DNA from: Fulvimarina sp039652615
Lineage (GTDB): Bacteria; Pseudomonadota; Alphaproteobacteria; Rhizobiales; Rhizobiaceae
Assembly: GCF_039652615.1 (NCBI RefSeq)
Contig: NZ_JBDJAC010000009.1
Location: 62,001-126,000, forward strand
Length of the DNA stretch: 64,000 nt
Direction of reading: 5' to 3'
Shown here piece by piece: positions 26,730 through 36,076 of the stretch; position 1 is the first letter of the stretch; the number at the start of each line of letters is the position of its first letter. The translations under genes and the position numbers were made by a program. Under the pieces are notes generated by a model, which saw nothing but the letters and a program-made list of their open reading frames with translations, was not told where the DNA came from and ran no database searches.

Positions 26730-26798
26730 AAGTTCGCACCTGTAGACTGGGGATCTCGCCGATCTGGAGGAGACGAACAGGAGATCGAAGGTGCGAAG

Positions 26799-27812
26799 AT
26801 GCTGCAACGAGTACTTCATTGGCGCGAACATGCCGAGCCTGTTCTTGTGAAGGACGATAACGGCCCCTCCAATTTCGACAGGGATCAATCATCGGAGCCG
26901 CAACGGCGGCGCAAGGAAGATCGTGAGGGCATAGCCTTGGCGCTCGGAGGCGGCGCGGCAAAAGGCTGGGCGCATATCGGCGTGATCCGCGCCCTCGAAG
27001 AAGCGGAAATTCCGATCTCGATGATCGCCGGAACCTCCATCGGCGCGCTGGTGGGAGGATGCTATCTCGCCGGCAAACTGGACGAGCTGGAAGCATTCGC
27101 GCGCTCGCTGACCCGGCGCGGCATGTTCCGCTTTCTCGATTTTCATCTCGGCGGCTCCGGTCTCATCCGGGGCATGCGCCTGTCCGACCGGCTCACGGAC
27201 TCCCTCCATGGCATCGCCATCGAGGACCTGACACGACCGTTCGTCGCCGTTGCGACCGATTCCCGCTCGGGCCACGAGGTCTGGATCGACAGCGGTTCGC
27301 TGGTGCTCGCGATGCGCGCCTCCTATGCCCTGCCCGGCGTGTTCGGACCGGTGGACTGTGCCGGACGGCGTCTCCTCGACGGCGCACTGGTCAATCCTGT
27401 GCCCGCCAATGTCTGCCGCACCATGGAAGAGCGAATGGTGGTCGCCGTCAATCTCAGCCAGGATCTCTACGGCCGGGCAGCGGTTGTGCGGCTCAAAGCC
27501 TGCGATACGGATGCCTCGACCAGCGGCATTGGCCATGAGCGCCGCCATACGGATGCAAGCCGCGCCAGGCACGAACGGTTCGGCATCCTGCGCTCCATGG
27601 TCGACGCCTTCAACATCATCCAGGACCGCATTTCGCGCGCGCGCCTGGCCGGCGACCCGCCGGACCTTTCCATCATCCCGCGCGTGCGCGAGATCGGCAT
27701 GTCGGAATTCAACCGCGCCGGGGAAGCGATCGATCTCGGCTATGAGGCAGCGAGATCCCGGATATCGGAAATCAGGAAGATCGCCATGGAGGCCGCCCGG
27801 ATCAACGAGTGA
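26799..27812 (+). CDS. Patatin-like phospholipase (RssA-like)
   Basis: A protein of 337 residues. It has a charged N-terminus (1-45), then the oxyanion motif LGGGAAKGWAHIG, the catalytic Ser in GTSIG, and the catalytic Asp in LDGALVNPVP. The order and spacing fit the bacterial RssA/NTE-like patatin group. The lipase dyad is intact, so it is likely an active acyl hydrolase at the membrane or in the cytoplasm. It ends the folE - hisI - patatin block. Confidence 0.88.
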   Translation: MLQRVLHWREHAEPVLVKDDNGPSNFDRDQSSEPQRRRKEDREGIALALGGGAAKGWAHIGVIRALEEAEIPISMIAGTSIGALVGGCYLAGKLDELEAFARSLTRRGMFRFLDFHLGGSGLIRGMRLSDRLTDSLHGIAIEDLTRPFVAVATDSRSGHEVWIDSGSLVLAMRASYALPGVFGPVDCAGRRLLDGALVNPVPANVCRTMEERMVVAVNLSQDLYGRAAVVRLKACDTDASTSGIGHERRHTDASRARHERFGILRSMVDAFNIIQDRISRARLAGDPPDLSIIPRVREIGMSEFNRAGEAIDLGYEAARSRISEIRKIAMEAARINE

Positions 27813-27814
27813 TC

Positions 27815-27862
27815 CCGGCGACCTTTCAAGACCATCGGTTTCATGCCGATTTTCGGCAGCCC
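27815..27862. repeat. Dispersed intergenic repeat, copy A
   Basis: The stretch CCGGCGACCTTTCAAGACC, ATCGGTTTCATG and TCGGCAGCCC recurs, with changes, at 29437-29483 in the same orientation. The two copies flank the CBS and rhomboid genes. Copy A has lost one base of the inner palindrome. Confidence 0.6.
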
Positions 27863-27995
27863 GGAAGAATTGACGCAGTTCGTCGGCCGAGCACTCACCG
27901 ATGGGCGAATATCCTTGTCAGCTGCTCGGCTGCAGCTTGCAACGGGTTCAGTCGTTTCGCGGATATCCGAATTCCGCGTCCCGCCAGGCGAAGTG

Positions 27996-28430
27996 TCAGC
28001 TGGTATGGATATAGTCCCGCATCATCGAAGCCTCGGCCTCGGCTTCGGAGATCTTGCGCTTCACGACATCGCCAATTGAAACGAAACCGACGAGCGCCTC
28101 GTTTTCATCGACGACAGGCAGGTGGCGGAAACGTTTTTCCGTCATCAGCTGCAACGCCGCATCGATCGTCATGTCCTCGCGCACCGTGATGACCTTCGGC
28201 GTCATCGCCTCCTTGACCGGATGCTTGAGAATGTCGGGTCCGCTTGCCGCGATCACGCGCACGATGTCACGCTCCGAGACGATGCCCGCCAATCGCCCGT
28301 CGTCCTCGACGAGAATAATCGCGCCGATCCGCTTTTGCGAAAGAACCGACGCAACCTCCGCCAGAGTCACATTCGGCGTCAGGGTCGTCACGTCGCGCCC
28401 TTTATCTTCCAGAATTCGCCTGATCGTCAT
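27996..28430 (-). CDS. CBS-domain protein
   Basis: A protein of 144 residues with a tandem pair of CBS domains. The first reads LTPNVTLAEVASVLSQKRIG and DGRLAGIVSERDIVRVI; the second reads MTPKVITVREDMTIDAALQLM and ALVGFVSIGDVVKR. Such pairs bind adenosine nucleotides and act as energy sensors. No effector domain is attached, so its partner is unknown. It runs opposite to the patatin gene. Confidence 0.9.
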   Translation of the reverse strand: MTIRRILEDKGRDVTTLTPNVTLAEVASVLSQKRIGAIILVEDDGRLAGIVSERDIVRVIAASGPDILKHPVKEAMTPKVITVREDMTIDAALQLMTEKRFRHLPVVDENEALVGFVSIGDVVKRKISEAEAEASMMRDYIHTS

Positions 28431-28515
28431 GCCATTTCACTCCCGATTTACGGCACCCTTTGACCATATCGTGCGACGGAGTGTCCTTTCCCGCAAGTGG
28501 GCTTTTTGCACGAAG

Positions 28516-29259
28516 TCAGGCGATGCGGGTCGGCGGGCTGCGTCGATCGAACAGCGAAAAGCCCAGGAACCCGAACGCAAAGCCGCCCAGATGAGCCTCC
28601 CAGGCGACATTGCCCTCACCCAATGCGCCGCCGAGACCGGTCGAAAACAGGAAGTTCGTGCCGAAAAACGCAGCGACGAATACGAGAACCGTCCGATTGG
28701 TGAGGCATGTCGCGATCGGCTCCAGCGGGAGCCGCATATCGCTGCGCATGAGACTGATTCGCCCGCCGCGCGGGAGTGCGAAACGGCTTGCTCCCCCCAT
28801 CATGGCAGAGACGGCACCCGACGCCCCGATGACGGGCGCAAGCAGATCGGGATTGAGCAGGAAGAACAGCGCCGCGCCCGCGACGGACCCGGCAACGGAG
28901 AAGGCGAGAAAGCGCTGGGCGCCAAGGCGACGGGCGACCGGGGTTCCGAAAACCAGGAGCCACAAGCTGTTCAGGCCGATATGCATGCCATCGCCATGCA
29001 GCAGCATGTAGGTGACCGGCGTCCAGTAATCGGCGCCGGCAAGTCGGTCCGAGCAGTCGATCGCCAGATCCCCGTAGCAGCCGGGTATGAAGGCAAGGTT
29101 CAGGATCATGGAGCGATCCAGTTCCGGCCCCGCCACATAGACACGGAAGAGATGGACGGCCACCAGAACCGCGATGCAGACAAGGATGATCCCCGGTGCG
29201 TTGAAGGCCGGCGGCGGCCGGCGGCGGATCGGTTGATAAGGGTCGGGCTGTGGTGTCAC
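28516..29259 (-). CDS. Rhomboid-family intramembrane protease
   Basis: A protein of 247 residues with a proline-rich N-terminus and six to seven helices. The catalytic Ser is in the VIGASGAVSAMMGG motif. The upstream LLHGDGMHIGLNSLWLLVFG segment carries the conserved His and Asn, and the catalytic His is in EAHLGGFAFGFLGF. It cleaves membrane proteins within the bilayer. It lies 86 bases upstream of the CBS gene, with no sign of coupling. Confidence 0.9.
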   Translation of the reverse strand: MTPQPDPYQPIRRRPPPAFNAPGIILVCIAVLVAVHLFRVYVAGPELDRSMILNLAFIPGCYGDLAIDCSDRLAGADYWTPVTYMLLHGDGMHIGLNSLWLLVFGTPVARRLGAQRFLAFSVAGSVAGAALFFLLNPDLLAPVIGASGAVSAMMGGASRFALPRGGRISLMRSDMRLPLEPIATCLTNRTVLVFVAAFFGTNFLFSTGLGGALGEGNVAWEAHLGGFAFGFLGFSLFDRRSPPTRIA

Positions 29260-29436
29260 GTCGTATCCGGTGCGGCTTGTCTCAGGTCGAATGGCAAGCG
29301 GGTTGAGCGAATTGGACGTTCAAGCCCCGCTTGCGACGAGTCTCGGTTCACATGTCAAACTCGAAAGCTCCACTCAAAACAAGATTGAGGGTCCTCGTTC
29401 TTTGATTCCGGCCTACGTGTCAAAGCTGCGGCTTAT

Positions 29437-29483
29437 ACCGGCGGACCTTTGAAACCATCGGTTTCATGGGTCGTCGGCAGCCC
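29437..29483. repeat. Dispersed intergenic repeat, copy B, with perfect palindrome
   Basis: It contains the palindrome TGAAACC-ATC-GGTTTCA (29450-29466) and the same flanking words as copy A (CCGGCGGACCTTT before, TCGGCAGCCC after). Confidence 0.6.
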
Positions 29484-30002
29484 AAGCGGCGTTTGAGCCG
29501 TTTGCCGGGCGTGGATTGACCCAACGGGTCAATTCATTCATCCGGCGCTATGACAGGGCGCGCATGCCGGGATCAGACCACAAAAATAATAGGGCCGAAA
29601 AGTTTCATGCGTCTTCAGATCACACGGATGCGCAATCAAAAAACTGGTGCCTGTCTTGACCTGTTTGATTGCGATTTCGCCTCTTAAGATTGTGCGTAAA
29701 AAAATGGGCCGCCCTCGCGACCGACGCGCGCTGACGACCCTTCAAAATCCTGCAAGGTGTGAGGTCAGACACCCCCGACAGTGTATTCCGTGCTGCAGAT
29801 GAGGAACCAGAAATGTCCTGATCCCACTGATAACGCAACTTTTTCAAGCCCGCAAAGCTTAGCTCAACTCATCGTTAACGCGTCCATGCAGGCTGCGTGA
29901 CGACTGGGGGCAGCGTGCTTGATGTCGGCGAAACCGAGGCGATCCGCGCAAATTCACGCCGGACGAAAGCCATTCGCCCGGCGGAGTTCTCCTATCCTGG
30001 TC
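29484..30002. other. Gene-free region with a decayed palindromic repeat
   Basis: No frame is convincing. At about 29594-29632 the words GCCGAAAAGTTTCATG and AGATCACACGGAT match parts of the palindromic elements at 2104 and 63590, so this is a decayed third copy. The rest shows nothing specific. The region follows the stop of the BCCT gene on the minus strand. Confidence 0.5.
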
Positions 30003-31664
30003 CTATTCCGCGGGTTGGCCGCGATCTCCCAGAAGCTGGGGCGGACCCTTGAGCAATTTCTCGTCAACGAAGGGGCTCGGATTTGCAGCCTCGGCCTCCG
30101 CATCGTTCCGGTAGAACTGCTCGTTCCTGTAGAGCTGAAGCTTGTCGCGACCGAGGGCCCGAAGAAGTCCCCACATCAACAACAGCAAGACGAACGCAAA
30201 CGGGAAACCGGCGATAACGGCCGCGGCCTGAAGAGCGTTCAATCCGCCCGCAGCGAGCAGGATCGCCGCAATCGCGCCCTCGGTCGAGGCCCAGAAAAGG
30301 CGCTGGATCTTGGGTGGATCGTCATGGCCGCCGGCGGTCAGCATATCGATCACGAAGCTGCCCGAGTCCGACGAGGTCACGAACCAAACCGCGATCATGA
30401 CGAGAATCAGGGTCTGTACGATAGGCGTGAGGGGATAGGATTCCATCAGCACGAAGATCGTGTTGCCATAGCTTTCCTTCGTGGCCTCGATCAGTCCCGG
30501 ATCGCCGTTGAGGCTCATCTCGACCGCAACGCCGCCGAAAGCCGTGAACCAGAAGAACAGGATCGCGGACGGAATGAACAGAACGCCCAGAATGAATTCC
30601 CGAATCGTGCGCCCACGCGAGATGCGGGCAATGAAGATGCCGACGAATGGCGACCAGGAAATCCACCACGCCCAGTAGAAGATCGTCCAGTTCACCTGCC
30701 AGTCGGTGCCCGAATAGGCTTCGGCCCAGGAGCCGAAGGTGATTATCTCGGAGAGGTAGTTGCCGGTGTTTTCGAGAAAGCTGTCGAAGATAAAGAGCGT
30801 CGGCCCGAAACTCACCGCAAAGACGAGAAGCACAACGGTCAGCCAGATATTGAAAGCCGACAGACGGCGGATACCGTCGTCGAGCCCCATCATCACGGAC
30901 GTCGCCGCCAAGGCGGTCACGCCTGCGATGAGGATGATCTGGACGAAGACATTGTTGGGAACGCCGAAGATCGTTTCCAGACCGTCATTGAGCTGGATCA
31001 CACCGAGACCGAGCGTGGTCACGATACCGAACATGGTGCCGAACACCGCGAGTATGTCGACGATGTGGCCTATAGGGCCGTAGATTTTCTTGCCGATAAG
31101 CGGAAACAGGGCCGAGCGGATGGACAGCGGCAATCCGTGACGAAAATGGAAATAGGCAAGCGACAGTCCCACCATCGCGTAAATCGCCCACGCATGAAGT
31201 CCCCAATGGAGAAACGACAGAACCATCGCCTCCTTGGCGGCGGCGGCTGTCTCCGGCTCCTCCAGCGGAGGCGAGAAATAGTGAAAGAGCGGCTCTGCGA
31301 CGCCCCAATAGACGAGGCCGACACCGATGCCGGCCGAAAACAGCATCGCGATCCAGTTGAACAGGCTGTATTCAGGTTGTTCGGTCTGCGCGCCAAGACG
31401 TATATCGCCGAACCGGCTAAGCGCCAGGTAGAAGCTCAAGACGAGCGCGACATTCACGATGATGATGAACAGCCAGCCAAACTTATTCACGATCTCCTTT
31501 TGAAGCCAGGGAAAGAGCTCCGAGGCCAATTCCGTGAAAAAGGCGCCGAAGACGATGAAGCCAAGAATCAGGATGGCCGAGACGATAAACACGGGCACAC
31601 TGACATGGGGAAAGGGGCCCAGAGCCCTCGTTTTGACTTCTCCGCCAGACTCGGTTTCGGCCAT
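30003..31664 (-). CDS. BCCT-family transporter (betaine/choline/carnitine type)
   Basis: A protein of 553 residues from the ATG at 31664 with GGAGAAGG upstream; six more in-frame codons upstream are less likely. It has about twelve helices. The BCCT signature WTIFYWAWWISWSPFVG continues into FIARISRGRTIREF, and the substrate-site segment WGLHAWAIYAMVGLSLAY is present. It should import glycine betaine, choline or a related quaternary amine, driven by Na+ or H+. A short charged C-terminal tail may sense osmolarity. Confidence 0.9.
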   Translation of the reverse strand: MAETESGGEVKTRALGPFPHVSVPVFIVSAILILGFIVFGAFFTELASELFPWLQKEIVNKFGWLFIIIVNVALVLSFYLALSRFGDIRLGAQTEQPEYSLFNWIAMLFSAGIGVGLVYWGVAEPLFHYFSPPLEEPETAAAAKEAMVLSFLHWGLHAWAIYAMVGLSLAYFHFRHGLPLSIRSALFPLIGKKIYGPIGHIVDILAVFGTMFGIVTTLGLGVIQLNDGLETIFGVPNNVFVQIILIAGVTALAATSVMMGLDDGIRRLSAFNIWLTVVLLVFAVSFGPTLFIFDSFLENTGNYLSEIITFGSWAEAYSGTDWQVNWTIFYWAWWISWSPFVGIFIARISRGRTIREFILGVLFIPSAILFFWFTAFGGVAVEMSLNGDPGLIEATKESYGNTIFVLMESYPLTPIVQTLILVMIAVWFVTSSDSGSFVIDMLTAGGHDDPPKIQRLFWASTEGAIAAILLAAGGLNALQAAAVIAGFPFAFVLLLLMWGLLRALGRDKLQLYRNEQFYRNDAEAEAANPSPFVDEKLLKGPPQLLGDRGQPAE

Positions 31665-31866
31665 GCCTTCTCCATTTCTCAAAATTATTGATCATCCCTT
31701 TCGTAACATGAAACCCCCGGGCTGTCGTCAAGTCCGTGATTTCAAGAAACGAACCGCCAAGTGTCCGCACGTATTGCGTGCAGATCCGTCGATGCAACTC
31801 TTCCCACGCGGCCGCATTATTCTGGCATCTGACAGTTTAATGACGCACAGAAACGGGAGTTGAGCG

Positions 31867-31959
31867 ATGATCCGCAGTATTCTGAAAGCCATCTTCGTGG
31901 GCTGGGTCGCCCGGAAGTTTACGGGTCGCGGCAGCCGCCGCGCGCCGCGGCGGTATTGA
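31867..31959 (+). CDS. Small 30-residue protein
   Basis: A complete 30-codon frame starting MIRSILKAIFVGWVARKFTG and ending in an Arg-rich tail. GGGAG lies 7 bases before the ATG. A strong terminator follows at 32020. One hydrophobic or amphipathic helix with a basic C-terminus suggests membrane association. The match of start site, stop and terminator makes it a credible gene; the function is unknown. Confidence 0.5.
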   Translation: MIRSILKAIFVGWVARKFTGRGSRRAPRRY

Positions 31960-32019
31960 GCGAATACCGATCAAACGAAATCCGGTGGCATCTGGTGCTG
32001 CCGGGATCAGGTCGATACG

Positions 32020-32049
32020 AAAAGGGCCGGCTCGACGCCGGCCCTTTTT
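32020..32049. terminator. Bidirectional Rho-independent terminator
   Basis: AAAAGGGCCGGC, loop, GCCGGCCC, then five T on the plus strand; four A lie before the stem, giving a T-run on the minus strand too. It serves the 30-residue gene on the plus strand and the catalase-family gene on the minus strand. Confidence 0.88.
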
Positions 32050-32059
32050 CATATTGCGC

Positions 32060-33172
32060 TCATGCATCGATATCGATTTCGCTGCGTGAGCGAGGCTCAT
32101 GGATCGGGCATCCGTTGAGCTTGGATCTCAACTTGCTGCTTTCCTCATAGGATTGCTTTCGCACACGATTGACACCGCCAAGCGGCTGATGGGCGGCAAG
32201 CCCGGTCCAGGGCGAAAAGCGAAGCTCGTCGTCGAGTTGTCGATTGCGGTCTTCCTCGTAGGCCGGCTGCGCTTCGACATGGATCGTTGCGACCGGCACG
32301 AAGGGGCTTTCCTCTTCGCTCCATTCGACGGTTGGATCCTCGACGGGCATCGCCTCCAGATCCCGGCAGAGCTGAACCCGCAGTTCGAAACTCGCACCAC
32401 CACCCCGGGTCGTCGCGTTCATCTCCTCCCGAATGGCGTCGGGTCGGCCATTTATCTTCAGGTTGTCGCCTTCGACCTTCTTTGCCTGGCCGCCTGCCGG
32501 AGCAACCTGGAATTTCGCGATATAATCCCCGTATCGGTAGGCTGTCTGGCTGAAGAACGTCTGGCCGAGAGGATGTGTGTCGGGGGCGCCGCCAAGCGTC
32601 TGGATCGTCGGCGACCCGCCAAGACCCGTCTTCTCCAACCCCTTGTTGACCACCTGCAGGAAAGCCGAGGCGACCTTCTTCGCACCTTCCATCCGATCGG
32701 TCGTCTTTGCGAGCAACCCGAGCGTCTTTGAGAAATCCGCAGCCGAGGCTGCCGAGAACACCGGGCCGTTGATAAGGACGAAGTCCTGTGTCGTCGCCTT
32801 TTCGGAGCCCGGAAGGCGATCGCCCTCGACATTCAGGACCTTCACCGCAAGACCGCGTGGCACCGACACGGAATCGTCCAGGATGTCTCCAGGGTTCGTG
32901 GAGAACCGCATGATGACCGGATGCTCTTTCGCGCTTTCGAAAAGCCCCTGGCGATATTCGGGCGGCAGGTCTGGCTTGACCGTCATCGTGCCGAACAGTT
33001 CGCCATGGTTTTTGGCGTGGACACCGCGAACCGCGCGGCCATAATCCTCCTTCGTCGTCTCGACGATGTGGTCGAAAGAGTCTTTCAGATCGGCGAGCGT
33101 TTCACCTTCCTTTTCCTCCATGGTTTCGACGCCCGGGTGAAAGCGAACCGGCTCCTGATACGTGTTCGACAT
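32060..33172 (-). CDS. Catalase-family (SrpA-like) heme protein
   Basis: A protein of 370 residues. RAVRGVHAKNHGELFGTMTV carries the distal His of the catalase fold, followed by MRFSTNPGDILDDSVSVPRG and TQDFVLINGPVFSA. It is shorter than true catalases (about 480 or more) and ends with PLGGVNRVRKQSYEESS, which holds the likely Tyr heme ligand. Family members are heme-dependent peroxidases or hydroperoxide enzymes. No partner gene is nearby. Confidence 0.82.
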   Translation of the reverse strand: MSNTYQEPVRFHPGVETMEEKEGETLADLKDSFDHIVETTKEDYGRAVRGVHAKNHGELFGTMTVKPDLPPEYRQGLFESAKEHPVIMRFSTNPGDILDDSVSVPRGLAVKVLNVEGDRLPGSEKATTQDFVLINGPVFSAASAADFSKTLGLLAKTTDRMEGAKKVASAFLQVVNKGLEKTGLGGSPTIQTLGGAPDTHPLGQTFFSQTAYRYGDYIAKFQVAPAGGQAKKVEGDNLKINGRPDAIREEMNATTRGGGASFELRVQLCRDLEAMPVEDPTVEWSEEESPFVPVATIHVEAQPAYEEDRNRQLDDELRFSPWTGLAAHQPLGGVNRVRKQSYEESSKLRSKLNGCPIHEPRSRSEIDIDA

Positions 33173-33451
33173 GCAATATCCCTTCCGATTTGACCGCGCT
33201 GACGGAATTCTCCGGCGACAAACGTGTTCGGAGCGACGGTGAGCGGTGTGTTGAAGGTCAAATGCTTCAGACGTGAATGAGTTCGCGGATTTTTAGCCGG
33301 CGAAAGCAATGAAGCGCTCGGCAAATGTCCCACCGCAGAAGTTCCGGGCAGGATGCTACGACTTGCAAAGGGGAGTTGGCAAAGAGGAGCCGGTCGAGCG
33401 AAATGCCGCATCGTGATCGCACTCGCACCTTGCAGTCCCATCTTAAACCCT

Positions 33452-33922
33452 ATGCGCCGATTCATCTTTTCCTGTCTCGCAATCATCACCGGGCTCGCCA
33501 TGATGACCTTATCCGCATCAGCCGGTCCGCTGTCGGCGTATCGATGGGAAGCGCGACCCGTCCTCGTCTTCGCGCCATCTCTTGGAGAGGCTCAACTCAC
33601 GCGCCAGGTCGATCTCTTCAGGCAATCGAGCGATATGATCGACGAGAGAGATGTGGTGATCCTTCTCGTCGCCGGTGATACCGGCGATCCCTTCGTGCGA
33701 TTCGGGCCGCAGGGTCTCAAACTCCTGCCTCCGTCGAGCAGGCCGCTCAACCGGACGCTGCGCGAAACCTATTGCGTTCCGATAGAGGCCTTTACCGTCA
33801 TCCTTATCGGCAAGGATGGCGGTGAGAAGAAGCGGTGGCGCGAGGTGGTCGATCCGCGCGCAATCTTCAGCGCAATCGATTCCATGCCCATGCGCCAGCG
33901 CGAAATGCGCGAGGGCAAGTGA
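33452..33922 (+). CDS. DUF4174 secreted protein
   Basis: A protein of 156 residues from the ATG at 33452. A signal peptide (MRRFIFSCLAIITGLAMM... ending near ASA) precedes a DUF4174 domain: RPVLVFAPSLGEAQLTRQVD, DERDVVILLV, and VILIGKDGGEKKRW. The fold resembles thioredoxin without its Cys pair. Function is unknown. The next 360 bases carry a riboswitch, not a gene. Confidence 0.8.
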   Translation: MRRFIFSCLAIITGLAMMTLSASAGPLSAYRWEARPVLVFAPSLGEAQLTRQVDLFRQSSDMIDERDVVILLVAGDTGDPFVRFGPQGLKLLPPSSRPLNRTLRETYCVPIEAFTVILIGKDGGEKKRWREVVDPRAIFSAIDSMPMRQREMREGK

Positions 33923-34027
33923 CGGCCAGCGTCCTGAGCCGTTTTCCCAGGATCACGTGGCGGCTGCCCGTGCAGACGTTTTCGCGCCGCTCTTGGCACC
34001 CGGCCTGAACTGGCCTATTCCTCGACA

Positions 34028-34214
34028 TCGATGGTTCCGCCGAGCGAACGCGAAGCGGATGAAAAGGGAACACGGTGCGGCTTACCCATCAGGGGCCAAG
34101 ACCGTGGCTGCCCCCGCAACTGTATGCGCCGAGCAATGCCCGAGACACCACTGGCTTTTTCAAAGCCGGGAAGGTGGGCAAAGCGACGACCCGCAAGCCA
34201 GGAGACCTGCCATC
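34028..34214 (+). promoter_or_regulatory. Cobalamin riboswitch
   Basis: The leader contains the hallmark order: GGTTCC, GATGAAAAGGGAACACGGTG, GGCTGCCCCCGCAACTGTA, CACCACTGG, GCCGGGAAGGTGGGC, and GACCCGCAAGCCAGGAGACC. These are the conserved cores of an adenosylcobalamin aptamer. It lies 68 bases before the next gene, which it should repress when cobalamin is plentiful. Confidence 0.93.
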
Positions 34215-34281
34215 GTCAACGCGCCGAGCATGGCGCATGTCGTAACAACCTTCGCGCGGCGGGCGCGGAAAGGACTTTATC

Positions 34282-34965
34282 ATGCATATCGAACCCGGCG
34301 TCGTCGACGGCGCCAAGATTGCACTCAGCTATGCGACGGGCGTCGCCTCCCTCGGCCTCATGGGCAAGATGGCGCTAGACACGATCCGGCACGACGGCGG
34401 CCTGACCGCGCTCGCAACCCGGTCCATGGCAGCGACCGGCCTCGTCTTCGCCTTCTTTCAGATCCTCCCCCACTATCCGGTGGGCGTTTCCGAAGTTCAC
34501 TTCATCCTCGGCTCGACGCTCTTCCTGCTCTTCGGCGGCGGCGCGGCCTCCATCGGTCTCGCGCTTGGGCTTCTCTTCCAGGGCCTGTTCTTCGCCCCCT
34601 TCGACCTGCCCCAATACGGCATGAACCTGACGACGCTCATCGTGCCGCTCTTTGCCATCAGCCATCTGGCGCGCCGCATCATCGCGCCTCAGACGGCCTA
34701 TGTGGACCTGAGTTACATGCAGGCCTTCAAGCTCTCGACGGCCTTCCAGGGCGGAATTGTCGCCTGGGTCGGCTTCTGGGCATTCTATGGTCAAGGCTTC
34801 GGCGCCGAAAACCTTGCCTCGGTCGCATCCTTCGGCGCGGCCTACATGCTGGTCGTGATTATCGAGCCGATCGCCGATCTCGCAGTGCTCGCCGGCGCAA
34901 AGGCGCTCGACCGTTCCAAGACCTCGCCGTTCCTCAACGCCCGCCTGCACCACGCGGCCGCCTGA
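34282..34965 (+). CDS. CbiM-type energy-coupling factor permease, cobalamin-regulated
   Basis: A protein of 227 residues. It starts MHIEPGVVDGAKIALSYATG; the N-terminal His at position 2 and MHI..G are the metal-site motif of CbiM/NikM substrate-capture proteins. Six to seven helices follow. No CbiN, CbiQ or ATPase gene is beside it. The riboswitch in its leader indicates cobalt supply for B12 rather than nickel. How it works alone, or with ECF parts elsewhere, is not visible. Confidence 0.85.
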   Translation: MHIEPGVVDGAKIALSYATGVASLGLMGKMALDTIRHDGGLTALATRSMAATGLVFAFFQILPHYPVGVSEVHFILGSTLFLLFGGGAASIGLALGLLFQGLFFAPFDLPQYGMNLTTLIVPLFAISHLARRIIAPQTAYVDLSYMQAFKLSTAFQGGIVAWVGFWAFYGQGFGAENLASVASFGAAYMLVVIIEPIADLAVLAGAKALDRSKTSPFLNARLHHAAA

Positions 34966-34993
34966 TACGGCTTTCGATCTCTGAGAACCGAAA

Positions 34994-35020
34994 GGCGGTG
35001 CCGTTTGGCGCCGCCTTTTT
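34994..35020 (+). terminator. Rho-independent terminator of the CbiM-type gene
   Basis: GGCGGTGCC and GGCGCCGCC form a nine-pair stem with one wobble and a four-base loop, followed by five T. It lies 29 bases after the stop. Confidence 0.88.
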
Positions 35021-35035
35021 CATGTTCGGCTCTCG

Positions 35036-35860
35036 CTACTTCCCGGTCCATTCCGGTTTGCGCTTTTCCAGGAACGCGCCGATGCCCTCCTCGGCGTCCT
35101 TGGCCATCATGTTGTCGACCATGGTGCGGGCCGCATAGTCGTAGGCCTCCGACAGGGGCATCTCCAGCTGGCGGTAGAAGGCTTCCTTGCCGGTTTTCAC
35201 CGTGAGCGGCGACTTGGATGCGATGGTGGTCGCGTATTTGCCGATGATCGTGCCGAGATATTCCGGCGGCACGACCCGGTTGATGAGGCCGAACTCGCGG
35301 GCGGAGCGCGCATCGATCCGCTCGCCGGTGAGGAGCATTTCCATCGCATGCTTGGGAGCGACGTTGCGCGAGAGGGCCACCATGGGCGTCGAGCAGAACA
35401 GGCCGATATGGACGCCCGGCGTCTGGAACTGGGCTTCCTCGGACGCGATGGCCAGATCGCAGGACGCGACCAGCTGGCAGCCGGCGGCGGTGGCGAACCC
35501 GCCGACCTCGGCGATGACCGGCTGCGGCAGGCGGACGATAGTCTGCATCAGGTCCGAGCAGAGCCGCATGGTCTTTTCATAGAAAGCGCGGCCGCCGTCC
35601 TCGTCGGTGCGGTGGGCGGTGAGCTCCTTCAGGTCGTGGCCGGCGCAAAAGGTCTCGCCCCTGGCCGCGAGGATGACGACGCGGCAATCGGCATTTTTCC
35701 CGCAGCGCTCGAACTCGGCCTTCAGGGTCTCCATCATCGCGATGGACAACACGTTCGCCGGCGGGTTGTCGAGGACGATCCGGGTAATGCCCGGCCCCTC
35801 CTCCACCGTGATCAGGGCATCGCTTTTTGCTTCGGGCGACAATTCGACGATATCGGCCAA
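35036..35860 (-). CDS. Enoyl-CoA hydratase/isomerase family protein (ECHDC3-like)
   Basis: A protein of 274 residues when read from the TTG at 35860 (LADIVEL..., GAAGAG upstream). No in-frame ATG precedes the conserved start, and the longer open frame is an antisense extension. The crotonase core has AARGETFCAGHDLKEL, the oxyanion-hole GGFATAAGCQLVASCD, and HIGLFCSTPMVALSRNV, which is typical of ECHDC3. The glutamate positions of classic hydratases are not conserved, so hydratase activity is doubtful. Confidence 0.82.
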   Translation of the reverse strand: MADIVELSPEAKSDALITVEEGPGITRIVLDNPPANVLSIAMMETLKAEFERCGKNADCRVVILAARGETFCAGHDLKELTAHRTDEDGGRAFYEKTMRLCSDLMQTIVRLPQPVIAEVGGFATAAGCQLVASCDLAIASEEAQFQTPGVHIGLFCSTPMVALSRNVAPKHAMEMLLTGERIDARSAREFGLINRVVPPEYLGTIIGKYATTIASKSPLTVKTGKEAFYRQLEMPLSEAYDYAARTMVDNMMAKDAEEGIGAFLEKRKPEWTGK

Positions 35861-36076
35861 GATGGGTCTCTTCAGATCGTGAGCTTGAGGGCGGTGGCGG
35901 CGACAAAAGTCGCCGGAATGGTTCGGTTCGATTTCGGGCCTGCCATTGGCAGAGCGACCCGCCTCGTATAGCCAACCCGTCATCAGCGAGGTTGAAAGAC
36001 AAGCAGATTCAGGACTGCTTTCGCGGCTCAGGATAGGGCGACGGGGCAGCGGGAAGCAAGGCGGGAGGGCCGACAC

